Shown: one piece after another, positions 17,075-24,421 of the stretch
How positions within the stretch are numbered: position 1 is the stretch's first letter
How the letters are laid out: each line of letters begins with the position of its first letter
Assembly: GCF_013267355.1 (NCBI RefSeq)
Contig: NZ_CP053985.1
Span: 5,890,001-5,954,000 of the forward strand
DNA: 64,000 nucleotides
Direction: 5' to 3'
From: Achromobacter pestifer
Lineage (GTDB): Bacteria > Pseudomonadota > Gammaproteobacteria > Burkholderiales > Burkholderiaceae_B
The notes under the pieces: generated by a model
The model's database searches: none
What the model saw: only the letters and a program-made list of their open reading frames with translations
What the model was told of the DNA's origin: nothing
Program-made: the position numbers and the translations under genes

Positions 17075-17518
17075 TCAGCCGTTGCAGTCCGCCCAGCAGT
17101 TGGGCGTTTCGTACAGGCGCACGCGGGTCAGGCGCAGTTCGGCGCCATAGTGGCCGTGATAGTGCGGCGCCAGGGTCTCGAAGACGATGGCGGCCAGGTT
17201 TTCGGCCGTGGGGATGCGATCCAGCACCACGGTCTTGTGGCCGGGCAGGCTGTCCAGGAAGCCGCGCACGGCGGCGTCGCCCTCATAGACCAGGAAGGCA
17301 TGGTCCCAGACATCCACGATGTGGGTCTTGGCAATGTGCTTGATCTCGGAGAAATCCATCAGCATGCCGTTGTCGGACTCGCCGGGCGCCTGCACCACGT
17401 CGCCGGTCAGGGTGATTTCCAGCACGTAGCGGTGGCCGTGCAGGTTGCGGCACTGGCTGCGGTGGTCGGGAATGCGGTGGCCGGCGTCGAACTCCAGCCT
17501 GCGGGTCACGGAAATCAT
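17075..17518 (-). CDS. queD: 6-carboxytetrahydropterin synthase QueD
   Basis: A 147-residue QueD, which converts 7,8-dihydroneopterin triphosphate to 6-carboxy-5,6,7,8-tetrahydropterin, the second step of queuosine (7-deazaguanine) synthesis. The zinc histidines are visible in FDAGHRIPDH (His14) and CRNLHGHRY (His27, His29), with the catalytic Cys23. The later MLMDFSEIK and VWDHAFLV motifs are also typical. It lies 28 bp downstream of queE, which uses its product, so they form an operon. Start ATG 17518 is supported by the conserved SVTRRLEFDAGH beginning. Confidence 0.95.
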   Translation of the reverse strand: MISVTRRLEFDAGHRIPDHRSQCRNLHGHRYVLEITLTGDVVQAPGESDNGMLMDFSEIKHIAKTHIVDVWDHAFLVYEGDAAVRGFLDSLPGHKTVVLDRIPTAENLAAIVFETLAPHYHGHYGAELRLTRVRLYETPNCWADCNG

Positions 17519-17546
17519 GGCGCGCTCCGCAGGGGGCTAGGGTAAA

Positions 17547-18179
17547 TCATGGAATGCCTATGTATTTGTGGGTCTGCAGGCTGAGCCGCCATTGCGGATG
17601 CTGCATACAGTACTGGACGGCTTGCTCGGTATTGGCCGCGCGCGCGGGGCCGTCCATGGGTTGCAGGAAGAAGTGGTCGAAGTCCAGGTGCGCAAAGGTT
17701 TCGGGCCGCGCGTTGGCCTGTGGATAGACCAGCTTGAGCTCGTCGCCGCGCTCCAGGACCACGGGCGCCGTGCCCTTGGGGCTGACGCAGATCCAGTCGA
17801 TACCGGCGGGCGGCTTGATGGTGCCGTTGGTTTCGATGGCCACGGTGAAGCCGCGCGCGTGGATGGCGGTGAGCAGGGGCGCGTCCAGCTGCAGCAGCGG
17901 TTCGCCGCCGGTGAAGACCACGTAGCGGTCATTGGCGCCGGGGCCCCAGGCCGCGGCGATGGCGTCGGCCAGCAGCTCGGGCGTGGCGAACTTGCCGCCG
18001 CCGTCGCCGTCGGTGCCGATGAAGTCGGTGTCGCAGAAGGTGCAGGCGGCGCTGGCGCGGTCGCTTTCGCGGCCGGTCCAGAGATTGCAGCCGGCAAAGC
18101 GGCAGAAGACCGCCGCGCGGCCTGCGTGGGCGCCTTCGCCCTGCAGCGTCTTGAAGATTTCTTTGGCGGAATAAGTCAT
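17547..18179 (-). CDS. queE: 7-carboxy-7-deazaguanine synthase QueE (radical SAM)
   Basis: A 210-residue radical SAM enzyme that contracts 6-carboxytetrahydropterin to 7-carboxy-7-deazaguanine. The [4Fe-4S] cysteines follow a CX14CX2C pattern (Cys31, Cys46, Cys49) rather than the usual CX3CX2C; this variant is established for the Burkholderia multivorans enzyme. TLQGEGAHAGRAAVFCRFAGC is the conserved family start, with FTGGEPLLQ and VAIETNGTIKPP further on. I use ATG 18179 (MTYSAKEIFKTLQGEG); the frame also opens at 18227 but those residues are not conserved. queD follows after 28 bp. Confidence 0.95.
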   Translation of the reverse strand: MTYSAKEIFKTLQGEGAHAGRAAVFCRFAGCNLWTGRESDRASAACTFCDTDFIGTDGDGGGKFATPELLADAIAAAWGPGANDRYVVFTGGEPLLQLDAPLLTAIHARGFTVAIETNGTIKPPAGIDWICVSPKGTAPVVLERGDELKLVYPQANARPETFAHLDFDHFFLQPMDGPARAANTEQAVQYCMQHPQWRLSLQTHKYIGIP

Positions 18180-18258
18180 GGTGGTGCCGGCGGCCGGATA
18201 AGGCCGAACCCCGGATAAATCAGGCAAAAGCGCATTATTTTACTTTGCGCGGCGCATC

Positions 18259-18264
18259 TATACT
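18259..18264 (+). promoter_or_regulatory. -10 element immediately upstream of arfB
   Basis: TATACT at 18259-18264 ends 8 bases before the arfB ATG (18273), preceded by an AT-rich stretch (TTATTTTAC) at -35 distance. Transcription would start at or within 1-3 bases of the ATG, implying a nearly leaderless message. Confidence 0.45.
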
Positions 18265-18272
18265 TGCGGGCT

Positions 18273-18689
18273 ATGTTTCACGTCCAAGATTCCCTCTACC
18301 TGGATGAACGCGACCTGGCGTTCACCATGATCCGCGCCCAGGGCGCCGGCGGCCAGAATGTCAACAAGGTGTCCAGCGCCGTACACCTGCGTTTCGACGT
18401 GCGCGCCTCCAGCCTGCCCGAGGACATCAAAGAAGCGCTGTGCGCGCTGAGCGACCACCGGGTCTCCAAGGACGGGGTCATCGTGATCAAGTCGCAGGCG
18501 TTCCGCAGCCAGGAAAAGAACCGCGCCGAAGCCATCGAACGCCTGATCTCCATGGTGCGCGCGGCGGCGCGCACCGACAAACCGCGCCGCCCGACCAAGC
18601 CCACCCGCGCCTCGCAACGCCGGCGCGTGCAGCGCAAGGTGCTGCACGGCGAAGTCAAGCGGCTGCGCGGCCGGGTCCAGGGAGACTGA
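18273..18689 (+). CDS. arfB: Alternative ribosome-rescue factor ArfB (YaeJ)
   Basis: A 138-residue peptidyl-tRNA hydrolase that frees ribosomes stalled on non-stop messages. The catalytic GGQ (26-28, in RAQGAGGQNVNKVSS) is the release-factor class I signature. The protein lacks codon-recognition domains and ends in a long basic tail (about 105-138, with RRPTKPTRASQRRRVQRKV), which in E. coli ArfB inserts in the empty mRNA channel. ATG 18273 gives the conserved beginning; an in-frame TTG at 18264 overlaps the -10 element and is unlikely. No clear Shine-Dalgarno is present. A membrane protein gene starts 2 bp after its stop. Confidence 0.94.
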   Translation: MFHVQDSLYLDERDLAFTMIRAQGAGGQNVNKVSSAVHLRFDVRASSLPEDIKEALCALSDHRVSKDGVIVIKSQAFRSQEKNRAEAIERLISMVRAAARTDKPRRPTKPTRASQRRRVQRKVLHGEVKRLRGRVQGD

Positions 18690-18691
18690 GC

Positions 18692-19375
18692 ATGGCCGAC
18701 GCGCGCCGGCGCTACCTGTACACGCTGGGCGCGCTGTTCGCCGTGATCTGGACGGCGCTGGCCATTGCGCCGCATGACCGCGCGGACTGGGCCCTGGAGA
18801 ACGCGCTGGTGCTGGCCTTCGGCGCGGCGCTGCTCTTCACGCGGCGCTGGTTCGTGTTCTCGCGCACCTCGTACACGCTGATCTTCCTTTACCTGTGCCT
18901 GCATGCCGTCGGCGCGCACTACACCTATTCGCTGGTGCCTTACGACGACTGGTGGCGGGCGCTGACGGGCCACGGCTTCAACAGCATGGTCGGCTGGGAG
19001 CGCAACAATTTCGACCGCGTGGTGCATTTTTCCTACGGCCTGCTGCTGGCCTATCCCATCCGCGAGATCTTCCTGCGCGTGGTCGAGGTGCGCGGCTTCT
19101 GGGCGTACTTCCTGCCCATGGACGTCACGCTGTCGACCTCGGCGCTCTACGAACTGCTGGAATGGGGCGCCGCCGCCACCGTGGGCAGCGAACTGGGCGC
19201 GGCCTACCTGGGCACGCAGGGCGATATCTGGGACGCGCAGAAGGACATGGCGCTGGCAGCCGGCGGCGCGGTGATCGCCATGGCCATCACCGCGCTGGTC
19301 AACCGGCGCGCCCGCCGTGACCTGGCGCGCGACTGGGCCGACAGCCTCAAGCCGCGCCGCGAGGCTGGCGGGTAG
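18692..19375 (+). CDS. DUF2238 membrane protein (YjdF-like)
   Basis: A 227-residue integral membrane protein of the DUF2238/YjdF family, with about six hydrophobic helices. Conserved family features are the early APHDRADWALEN segment, HYTYSLVPYDDWW, GWERNNFDRVVHFSYGLLL and the late YLGTQGDIWDAQKDMALA. The acid- and His-rich motifs within or between helices hint at metal or ligand binding, but no function is established. It starts 2 bp after arfB, so it is probably co-transcribed. Its 3' end overlaps the convergent LysR gene by 29 bp. Confidence 0.88.
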   Translation: MADARRRYLYTLGALFAVIWTALAIAPHDRADWALENALVLAFGAALLFTRRWFVFSRTSYTLIFLYLCLHAVGAHYTYSLVPYDDWWRALTGHGFNSMVGWERNNFDRVVHFSYGLLLAYPIREIFLRVVEVRGFWAYFLPMDVTLSTSALYELLEWGAAATVGSELGAAYLGTQGDIWDAQKDMALAAGGAVIAMAITALVNRRARRDLARDWADSLKPRREAGG

Positions 19376-20288
19376 CCATGGCGCCCGCCTGGGCGTGGCG
19401 CTGTATGCGGCGCCGGAACAGATCGGCCATGGTGGACGCCGCCAGCGACAGCGGCGTTCCCCGCAACGTCATGATGCCGATGCTGGCGACCGGCATGGGC
19501 ACGTCCGCCAGGATCTGGCTGGCCTCGCCGCCATAGGGCTGGACCTCGAGCATGCCGGACGGGCAGATGATCAGCGCGTCGCTGCGGACCATCAGGTTCC
19601 ACATCACGCCGAAGGTGTCGCAGTCGATGACGCGTTCGGGCGCTTTCAGGCCGTTTGCGTGCAGGCCTTGCAGAAAGGCGTCGGTGTGGCTGCCGCCCGA
19701 GACGTTGAGCAGCCATTCGCAGTCCACGATGTCCGACCAGCGCGTGGCCTGCGCCAGCGGATGGCCGCGCCGGCAGGCAATCATGAATTCCAGCGGCCGC
19801 AGCGCTTCGAAGTCGAATTCCTGCCCGCTGTAGCTCCCCATCATGCCGGAGGCCAGCGCGAAATCCAGCGTGCCGTTGCGCAGCGCCGGCAAGACCGCCG
19901 CCAGCAAGCCTTCCGAGACCTTGAGTTTGGCCGCGGGCATGCTCTGCCTGAAATCGTTCAGCACGTCGGGCAGCACGCTCAGCATCACCATGGGCGTCAC
20001 GCCCACCGCCACCCGCGCCTGGGCGCCGCTGAGCAGTTGGCGGATGTCCTGGCGCGCCAACGACAGCTGGGCCTGGGCCAGTTGCGCCCGCACCGTCAGG
20101 TGCTCGCCGCATTCGGTGACCTCGATGCCCTGCGGGCTGCGCGTGAGCAGCGGCGCTTCGAGTTCCGTTTCCAGTTCCTTGATGGCCTTGGTCACGGCGG
20201 CCTGGCTCAGGTGCAGGCTGCGCGCCGCGGCCCGGATGCTGCGCAACTCGGCGACCTTCAGCCAGGCCCGGAGATGGTGGTCCTTCAT
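19347..20288 (-). CDS. LysR-family regulator of the Bug/amidase unit
   Basis: A 313-residue LysR regulator. The DNA-binding domain is plain (LRAWLKVAELRSIRAAARSLHLSQAAVTKAIKELETEL, about residues 5-42) and the effector domain starts near residue 92 (RVAVGVTPMVML). The pattern resembles the CynR/TsaR-like group. It is divergent from a Bug binding protein and an amidase, with a perfect 6-bp dyad 15 bp upstream of its start, and probably controls both. It overlaps the convergent YjdF-like gene by 29 bp. Confidence 0.9.
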   Translation of the reverse strand: MKDHHLRAWLKVAELRSIRAAARSLHLSQAAVTKAIKELETELEAPLLTRSPQGIEVTECGEHLTVRAQLAQAQLSLARQDIRQLLSGAQARVAVGVTPMVMLSVLPDVLNDFRQSMPAAKLKVSEGLLAAVLPALRNGTLDFALASGMMGSYSGQEFDFEALRPLEFMIACRRGHPLAQATRWSDIVDCEWLLNVSGGSHTDAFLQGLHANGLKAPERVIDCDTFGVMWNLMVRSDALIICPSGMLEVQPYGGEASQILADVPMPVASIGIMTLRGTPLSLAASTMADLFRRRIQRHAQAGAMATRQPRGAA

Positions 20289-20303
20289 GTGCCTCTCGAT
20301 AAC

Positions 20304-20320
20304 GACAACTCATGGTTGTC
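20304..20320. promoter_or_regulatory. Candidate LysR operator (GACAAC-N5-GTTGTC)
   Basis: GACAAC (20304-20309) and GTTGTC (20315-20320) form a perfect inverted repeat with a 5-bp centre, between the divergent LysR and Bug genes. Size and place fit the primary binding site of a LysR tetramer. Assignment is inferred. Confidence 0.5.
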
Positions 20321-20413
20321 ACCTTAACAAAGAAATAGCCTTATGCGCAGCGCGGGCGGTCTCTAAGCTTCACGACGACAAGACCATGCAGTCCCGTACT
20401 TCAGGAGCAAGCC

Positions 20414-21400
20414 ATGCAGATCTTTCCCCGCCGTGTACGCCAGGCCCTTTCATTGTGTTTTGCCTTGCTGGGAGCGGCTGGCTCCGGCGCGGCCCAGGCC
20501 GATTGGCCAGAACGGCCAGTCAAACTCATCGTGCCCTATGTGGCGGGGTCCGGTCCCGACGTGGTGCTGCGCCCGATCGCGGACGCCCTGGGGCGCGAGC
20601 TGGGGCAGCCGGTGATCGTCGACAACCGGGGAGGGGCGGGCGGCATCGTCGGCACCCAGGCCCTGGCCGCGGCGGCGCCGGATGGCTACACGATAGGCTT
20701 CGGCAATCTGGTGACGCTGGCGATCAACAAGAGCATGTATTCGAAGCTGCCTTATGACCCGCAACGCAGCCTCGCGCCCATCAGCCTTGCCATCAGCAAT
20801 GCCTTGGTGCTGATCGCCCGCAACGACTTTCCGGCAAGCAATGTGCAGGACCTGGTCAGCTATGCCAGGCAGCATCCGGGCAAGGTCAGCGTCGGCTCGC
20901 TGGGGGTGGGATCGAGCGCCCACCTGGCCGGAGAAATGCTCAAGAGCGAGACCGGCACGACCATGCTGCATGTGCCCTACAAGAGCGGCCAGCAGGCGGT
21001 GGGCGACATCGTGGGCGGGCAGCTCGACGTGATGATCGACAACGTCGCCGGCGTGCTGCCCTTCATCCGCTCCGGCCAGGTCAAGGTGCTGGGGGCGACC
21101 AGCCTCGCGCGGGTGCCGGTCCTGCCGGCCGTGCCTACCGTCGACGAATCCGGCTTGAAGGGATTTGAAGTGGTGTCCTGGGGCGGCATCGTCGCGCCAG
21201 CCGGCACGCCCAAGCCCATCATCGACAAGCTCAATGGCGCCATCGCCAAGGCGCTGCAGGACCCCGCGGTCCTCAAGTTGAACGAAACCCTGTCCGTCGA
21301 CGCCACGCCTTCCACGCCCGAACAGTTTGCCAGTCTCATCGCCAGCGAGATCCCGCGTTGGGGCGAAATGGTCAAGCGCTCCGGCGCATCGGCCGACTGA
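20414..21400 (+). CDS. Bug-family periplasmic substrate-binding protein
   Basis: A 328-residue tripartite tricarboxylate transporter (TTT) binding protein of the Bug (Bordetella uptake gene) family. It has a signal peptide (QALSLCFALLGAAGSGAAQA, cleavage before DWPERP) and the family motifs RPVKLIVPYVAGSGPDVVLRPIADALG, GQPVIVDNRGGAGGIVGTQALAAAAPDGYT and HVPYKSGQQAVGDIVGGQLDVMID. Bug proteins trap small carboxylates or related molecules in the periplasm. No TctA/TctB membrane partners lie in the window. It is followed after 27 bp by an amidase, suggesting an amide ligand. An AGGAG ribosome site precedes ATG 20414. Confidence 0.93.
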   Translation: MQIFPRRVRQALSLCFALLGAAGSGAAQADWPERPVKLIVPYVAGSGPDVVLRPIADALGRELGQPVIVDNRGGAGGIVGTQALAAAAPDGYTIGFGNLVTLAINKSMYSKLPYDPQRSLAPISLAISNALVLIARNDFPASNVQDLVSYARQHPGKVSVGSLGVGSSAHLAGEMLKSETGTTMLHVPYKSGQQAVGDIVGGQLDVMIDNVAGVLPFIRSGQVKVLGATSLARVPVLPAVPTVDESGLKGFEVVSWGGIVAPAGTPKPIIDKLNGAIAKALQDPAVLKLNETLSVDATPSTPEQFASLIASEIPRWGEMVKRSGASAD

Positions 21401-21427
21401 CCGCGTTCAACACCATAGGGAACCATC

Positions 21428-22837
21428 ATGACGAACGAACTCTGGCGCTGGAGCGCCGTCGACCTGGCCCAGGCCATCCGCAAGCGGGAAGTTTCCAGCC
21501 GGGAAGCCGTGCAGAGCTGCCTGCAGCGGGCGCAACAGCTCAACCCCGTCTTCAACCCGCTTACGGAGATCTGCGCCGATCAGGCCCTGAAGGCGGCGGA
21601 TGCCGCCGACGCCGCGGTGCGCGCAGGCGCGCCGCTAGGCATCCTGCACGGCGTGCCGGTGACGATCAAGGCCAATGCCGATCTGGCCGGGTCGGCCACG
21701 ACCAATGGCGTCGTCGCGTATCGGGACCTCATCGCAAGCGAGAACAATCCCGCCGTCGACAACTGGCTCAAGGCCGGCGCGGTCGTGATCGGCCGCAGCA
21801 ACGTTCCGGCATTTTCGTGGCGCTGGTTTTCGGACAACGACCTGCATGGCCGTACGGTCAACCCGTTCGACGCCGCGCGCACGCCGGGCGGTTCCAGCGG
21901 CGGCGCGGCCGTCGCCGCTGCCCTGGGCATGGGGCCGCTGGCGCACGGCAGCGACCAGGGCGGATCGATCCGATACCCGGCCTACGCCTGCGGCGTCGTG
22001 GGACTGCGGCCGTCCCAGGGCCGGGTGCCGGCCTACAACGCCAGCCAGAAATCGGAGCGCCCGGTTGCTTCCCAACTGGCCGCGACCCAAGGTCCCTTGG
22101 GGCGGAACATAGCCGACCTGAGGCTGGGGCTGGAGGCCATGTCGGCAGGCGATTCGCGCGATCCGTGGTGGGTGCCCGCGCCGCTGGACCTGCGCCTGCC
22201 TGGGGACAGCCGGCGGGTTGCGCTGTTCTGCGGCACCTCGGCCTTCAAGCCCGATCCCGCCGTGCTGGACGCCTTGCTGCGCGCCGCAAAGCACCTGGAA
22301 GACGCGGGATACATCGTCGAAACCGCGGCGCCGCCCAGGTTCGATGAAGCGGCCGAGCTATGGCGCAATGTACTGATGAACGAGGCGTCCGGCTCCATGG
22401 GCCGCGAAATCGAGCGTGCCGGCGACGCGGCGATACAGCGCGCCTACCGCGGCATGCTGGCGCATACCTCGCCGCTGGACAAGGACGCCTTCGTTCAGGC
22501 GCTGGCGCTGCGCACGACGATATTGCGCGAGTGGGGCAGGTTCTTCGACCGCTATCCCCTCCTGCTCATGCCGGTGTCGTTCGAGCGCCCGTTCCCGATC
22601 GACCTTGATCAGCTGGGCGACGCGGCCATGGGCGACATCCTGCGCGCCCAGAGCCCGCTGGTCTCGACCGCCATACTGGGCTTGCCCGGCCTGTCAGTCC
22701 CTGTCGGCCTGGCGGACGGCGTGCCGATGGGCGTCCAACTGGTGGCGGGGCGATTCCGGGAAGACCGGTGCCTGGCCGCGGGCGAGGCCATCGAGGCGCG
22801 CGCGGCGTGGTCGGTGCTCGATAGCTGCCCCGTCTGA
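21428..22837 (+). CDS. Amidase (amidase-signature family)
   Basis: A 469-residue amidase-signature hydrolase, which cleaves carboxamides to acid plus ammonia or amine. The Ser-cisSer-Lys triad is visible: Lys81 in GVPVTIKANADLAG, Ser156 in RTPGGSSGGAAVAAA, and Ser180 in GSDQGGSIRYPAYACG; the spacing matches the family. There is no signal peptide, so it acts in the cytoplasm. It shares an apparent operon with the upstream Bug protein (27 bp gap) under a divergent LysR, implying uptake and hydrolysis of the same unknown compound. The start follows GGGAACC. Confidence 0.93.
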   Translation: MTNELWRWSAVDLAQAIRKREVSSREAVQSCLQRAQQLNPVFNPLTEICADQALKAADAADAAVRAGAPLGILHGVPVTIKANADLAGSATTNGVVAYRDLIASENNPAVDNWLKAGAVVIGRSNVPAFSWRWFSDNDLHGRTVNPFDAARTPGGSSGGAAVAAALGMGPLAHGSDQGGSIRYPAYACGVVGLRPSQGRVPAYNASQKSERPVASQLAATQGPLGRNIADLRLGLEAMSAGDSRDPWWVPAPLDLRLPGDSRRVALFCGTSAFKPDPAVLDALLRAAKHLEDAGYIVETAAPPRFDEAAELWRNVLMNEASGSMGREIERAGDAAIQRAYRGMLAHTSPLDKDAFVQALALRTTILREWGRFFDRYPLLLMPVSFERPFPIDLDQLGDAAMGDILRAQSPLVSTAILGLPGLSVPVGLADGVPMGVQLVAGRFREDRCLAAGEAIEARAAWSVLDSCPV

Positions 22838-22908
22838 GCGGCGCGCGCGGCAAGGAGGGGGGGCGGCGCCGGGGCGGATAGCCCTGAGCGCCGCAGGGGC
22901 ATGACTAT

Positions 22909-22938
22909 ATATCGAATAGTTCCGATATAAGATTCGAT
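22909..22938. promoter_or_regulatory. Nested inverted repeats upstream of arsR-type gene (candidate operator)
   Basis: ATATCG (22909-22914) / CGATAT (22923-22928) and, overlapping, ATCGAAT (22911-22917) / ATTCGAT (22932-22938) are perfect inverted repeats, ending 18 bases before the ATG at 22957. The patch is AT-rich in a GC-rich context and suits an ArsR dimer operator for the regulator-oxidoreductase operon. Confidence 0.6.
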
Positions 22939-22956
22939 AAATTGCGATACTTCAAT

Positions 22957-23304
22957 ATGACGGTCTCCACTTCCAGCCCCGATCCTGCCGCTTCGCTACC
23001 TGCCATCGACGCCGACGCCATCCTCAAGGCGCTGGCCAATCCGGTGCGGCGCGACATCCTAGCCTGGCTGAAGACGCCGCATGCGTACTTCGAGGAACGC
23101 CCGGGCCATACCTTCGAGCATGGCGTATGCGCGGGCCACATCGATGAACGCTGCGGACTGTCCCAGTCCACCGTGTCCTCGCACCTGGCCGTTCTGCAAC
23201 GCGCAGGCCTGATCTCGGCGACCAAGGTGGGGCAGTGGATTTTCTACCGTCGCAACGAAGCCGCCATTGCCGCGTTCCTGCGGCAATTGAACCAGGATAT
23301 GTAG
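22957..23304 (+). CDS. ArsR-family winged-helix regulator
   Basis: A 115-residue ArsR/SmtB-type repressor. The start is ATG 22957 (MTVSTSSPDP); a TTG at 22942 is in frame but lies against the operator region. The helix-turn-helix and wing are GHIDERCGLSQSTVSSHLAVLQRAGLISATKVGQWIFYRRN (about 60-100). The metal-box ELCVCDL motif of arsenic sensors is absent. Two cysteines (58 and 66) lie at the start of the recognition region. It is followed after 48 bp by an Old Yellow Enzyme gene, so I infer it senses reactive electrophiles, as NemR (a different family) does in E. coli. Confidence 0.88.
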   Translation: MTVSTSSPDPAASLPAIDADAILKALANPVRRDILAWLKTPHAYFEERPGHTFEHGVCAGHIDERCGLSQSTVSSHLAVLQRAGLISATKVGQWIFYRRNEAAIAAFLRQLNQDM

Positions 23305-23322
23305 CCCCGCTACGCCGCCAGC

Positions 23323-23340
23323 GGCCCCTGAACCGGGGCC
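23323..23340 (+). other. Hairpin between arsR-type gene and nemA
   Basis: GGCCCC (23323-23328) pairs with GGGGCC (23335-23340) around TGAACC. It ends 12 bases before the ATG of the flavin oxidoreductase, so it overlaps or abuts the ribosome-binding region. No T-run follows. It may only affect translation or stability. Confidence 0.3.
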
Positions 23341-23352
23341 AAGGATTTACGC

Positions 23353-24405
23353 ATGAGCCAACTTTTCGAACCCCTGCGCGCAGGTGATCTGACGCTGCGC
23401 AACCGCATCGTCATGGCGCCCTTGACGCGCATGCACGCCAGTCCGGGCCGCGTGCCCAACGACCTGATGGTCGAGTACTACAGCCAGCGCGCCGGCGCCG
23501 GCATGATCCTGACCGAAGCCACGGCCGTCACCCCGCAAGGCGTGGGCTATGCCGATACGCCGGGTCTGTGGACCCCCGAACAGGTCCAGGGCTGGCGCAA
23601 GGTCACGTCCGCGGTGCACCGGGCCGGCGGCCTGATCGTGGCGCAGCTCTGGCACGTGGGCCGGATCTCCGATCCCATGTTCCTGGACGGCGAACTGCCG
23701 GTGGCGCCCAGCGCCATTGCCGCCCGCGGCCACGTCAGCCACGTGCGTCCGCAGCGCGCCTACGTCACGCCGCGCGCGCTGGAAACCGCCGAGATTCCCG
23801 GCGTGGTCGAGGCTTACCGCCACGGAGCGAAGATGGCCATGGAGGCCGGTTTCGACGGTGTGGAAGTGCATGCCGCCAACGGTTATCTGCTGGACCAGTT
23901 CCTGCAGGACAGCACCAACCATCGCAGCGACGCCTATGGCGGTTCGCTGGAGAACCGCGCGCGGCTGCTGCTGGAAGCCGTGGACGCCTGTGTGTCGGTG
24001 TGGGGCGCGGGCCGCGTCGGCGTGCATCTTTCGCCGCGCGGGGAAATCCACACCATGGGCGATTCCAACCCGGCCGCCACCTTCGGCTACGTGGCGCGCG
24101 AACTGGGCAAGCGCGGCATCGCCTTCCTGTGCGTGCGCGAGTACGAAGCCGCCGACAGCCTGGGTCCGATGCTCAAGGCCGAATTCGGCGGCACGTACAT
24201 CGCCAATGAAGGGTTCGGCCGCGAGTCCGCCGAGGCCGCCATTGCCGCGGGCCGGGCCGATGCCGTCGCCTTCGGCGTGCAGTACATCGCCAATCCGGAC
24301 CTGGCGCGCCGCTTCGAACTCAAGGCGCCGCTGAATCGGCCCAACCCGGCCACGTTCTATGCGCCGGGCCCGGGCGGCTATACCGATTATCCGGCCCTGG
24401 CCTGA
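23353..24405 (+). CDS. nemA: Alkene reductase, Old Yellow Enzyme family (NemA-like)
   Basis: A 350-residue FMN flavoprotein of the Old Yellow Enzyme family, which reduces activated C=C bonds (N-ethylmaleimide, quinones, enones) and nitro compounds with NAD(P)H. The barrel start is FEPLRAGDLTLRNRIVMAPLTR. The ligand-binding pair His173 and Asn176 is in EVHAANGYLLDQFLQD, followed by NHRSDAYGGSLENR. FMN phosphate contacts are expected in ANEGFG and the late DAVAFGVQYIANPDL region. Length and motifs agree with NemA and xenobiotic reductases. It is the second gene of an apparent operon with an ArsR-type regulator. Confidence 0.93.
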   Translation: MSQLFEPLRAGDLTLRNRIVMAPLTRMHASPGRVPNDLMVEYYSQRAGAGMILTEATAVTPQGVGYADTPGLWTPEQVQGWRKVTSAVHRAGGLIVAQLWHVGRISDPMFLDGELPVAPSAIAARGHVSHVRPQRAYVTPRALETAEIPGVVEAYRHGAKMAMEAGFDGVEVHAANGYLLDQFLQDSTNHRSDAYGGSLENRARLLLEAVDACVSVWGAGRVGVHLSPRGEIHTMGDSNPAATFGYVARELGKRGIAFLCVREYEAADSLGPMLKAEFGGTYIANEGFGRESAEAAIAAGRADAVAFGVQYIANPDLARRFELKAPLNRPNPATFYAPGPGGYTDYPALA

Positions 24406-24421
24406 GGGGCCGGTCCGGCCT

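Noticed and set aside
24409..24421. Palindrome GGCCGGTCCGGCC between nemA and the CPBP gene as a terminator
   Set aside because: The loop would be too small for a stable hairpin and no T-run follows.
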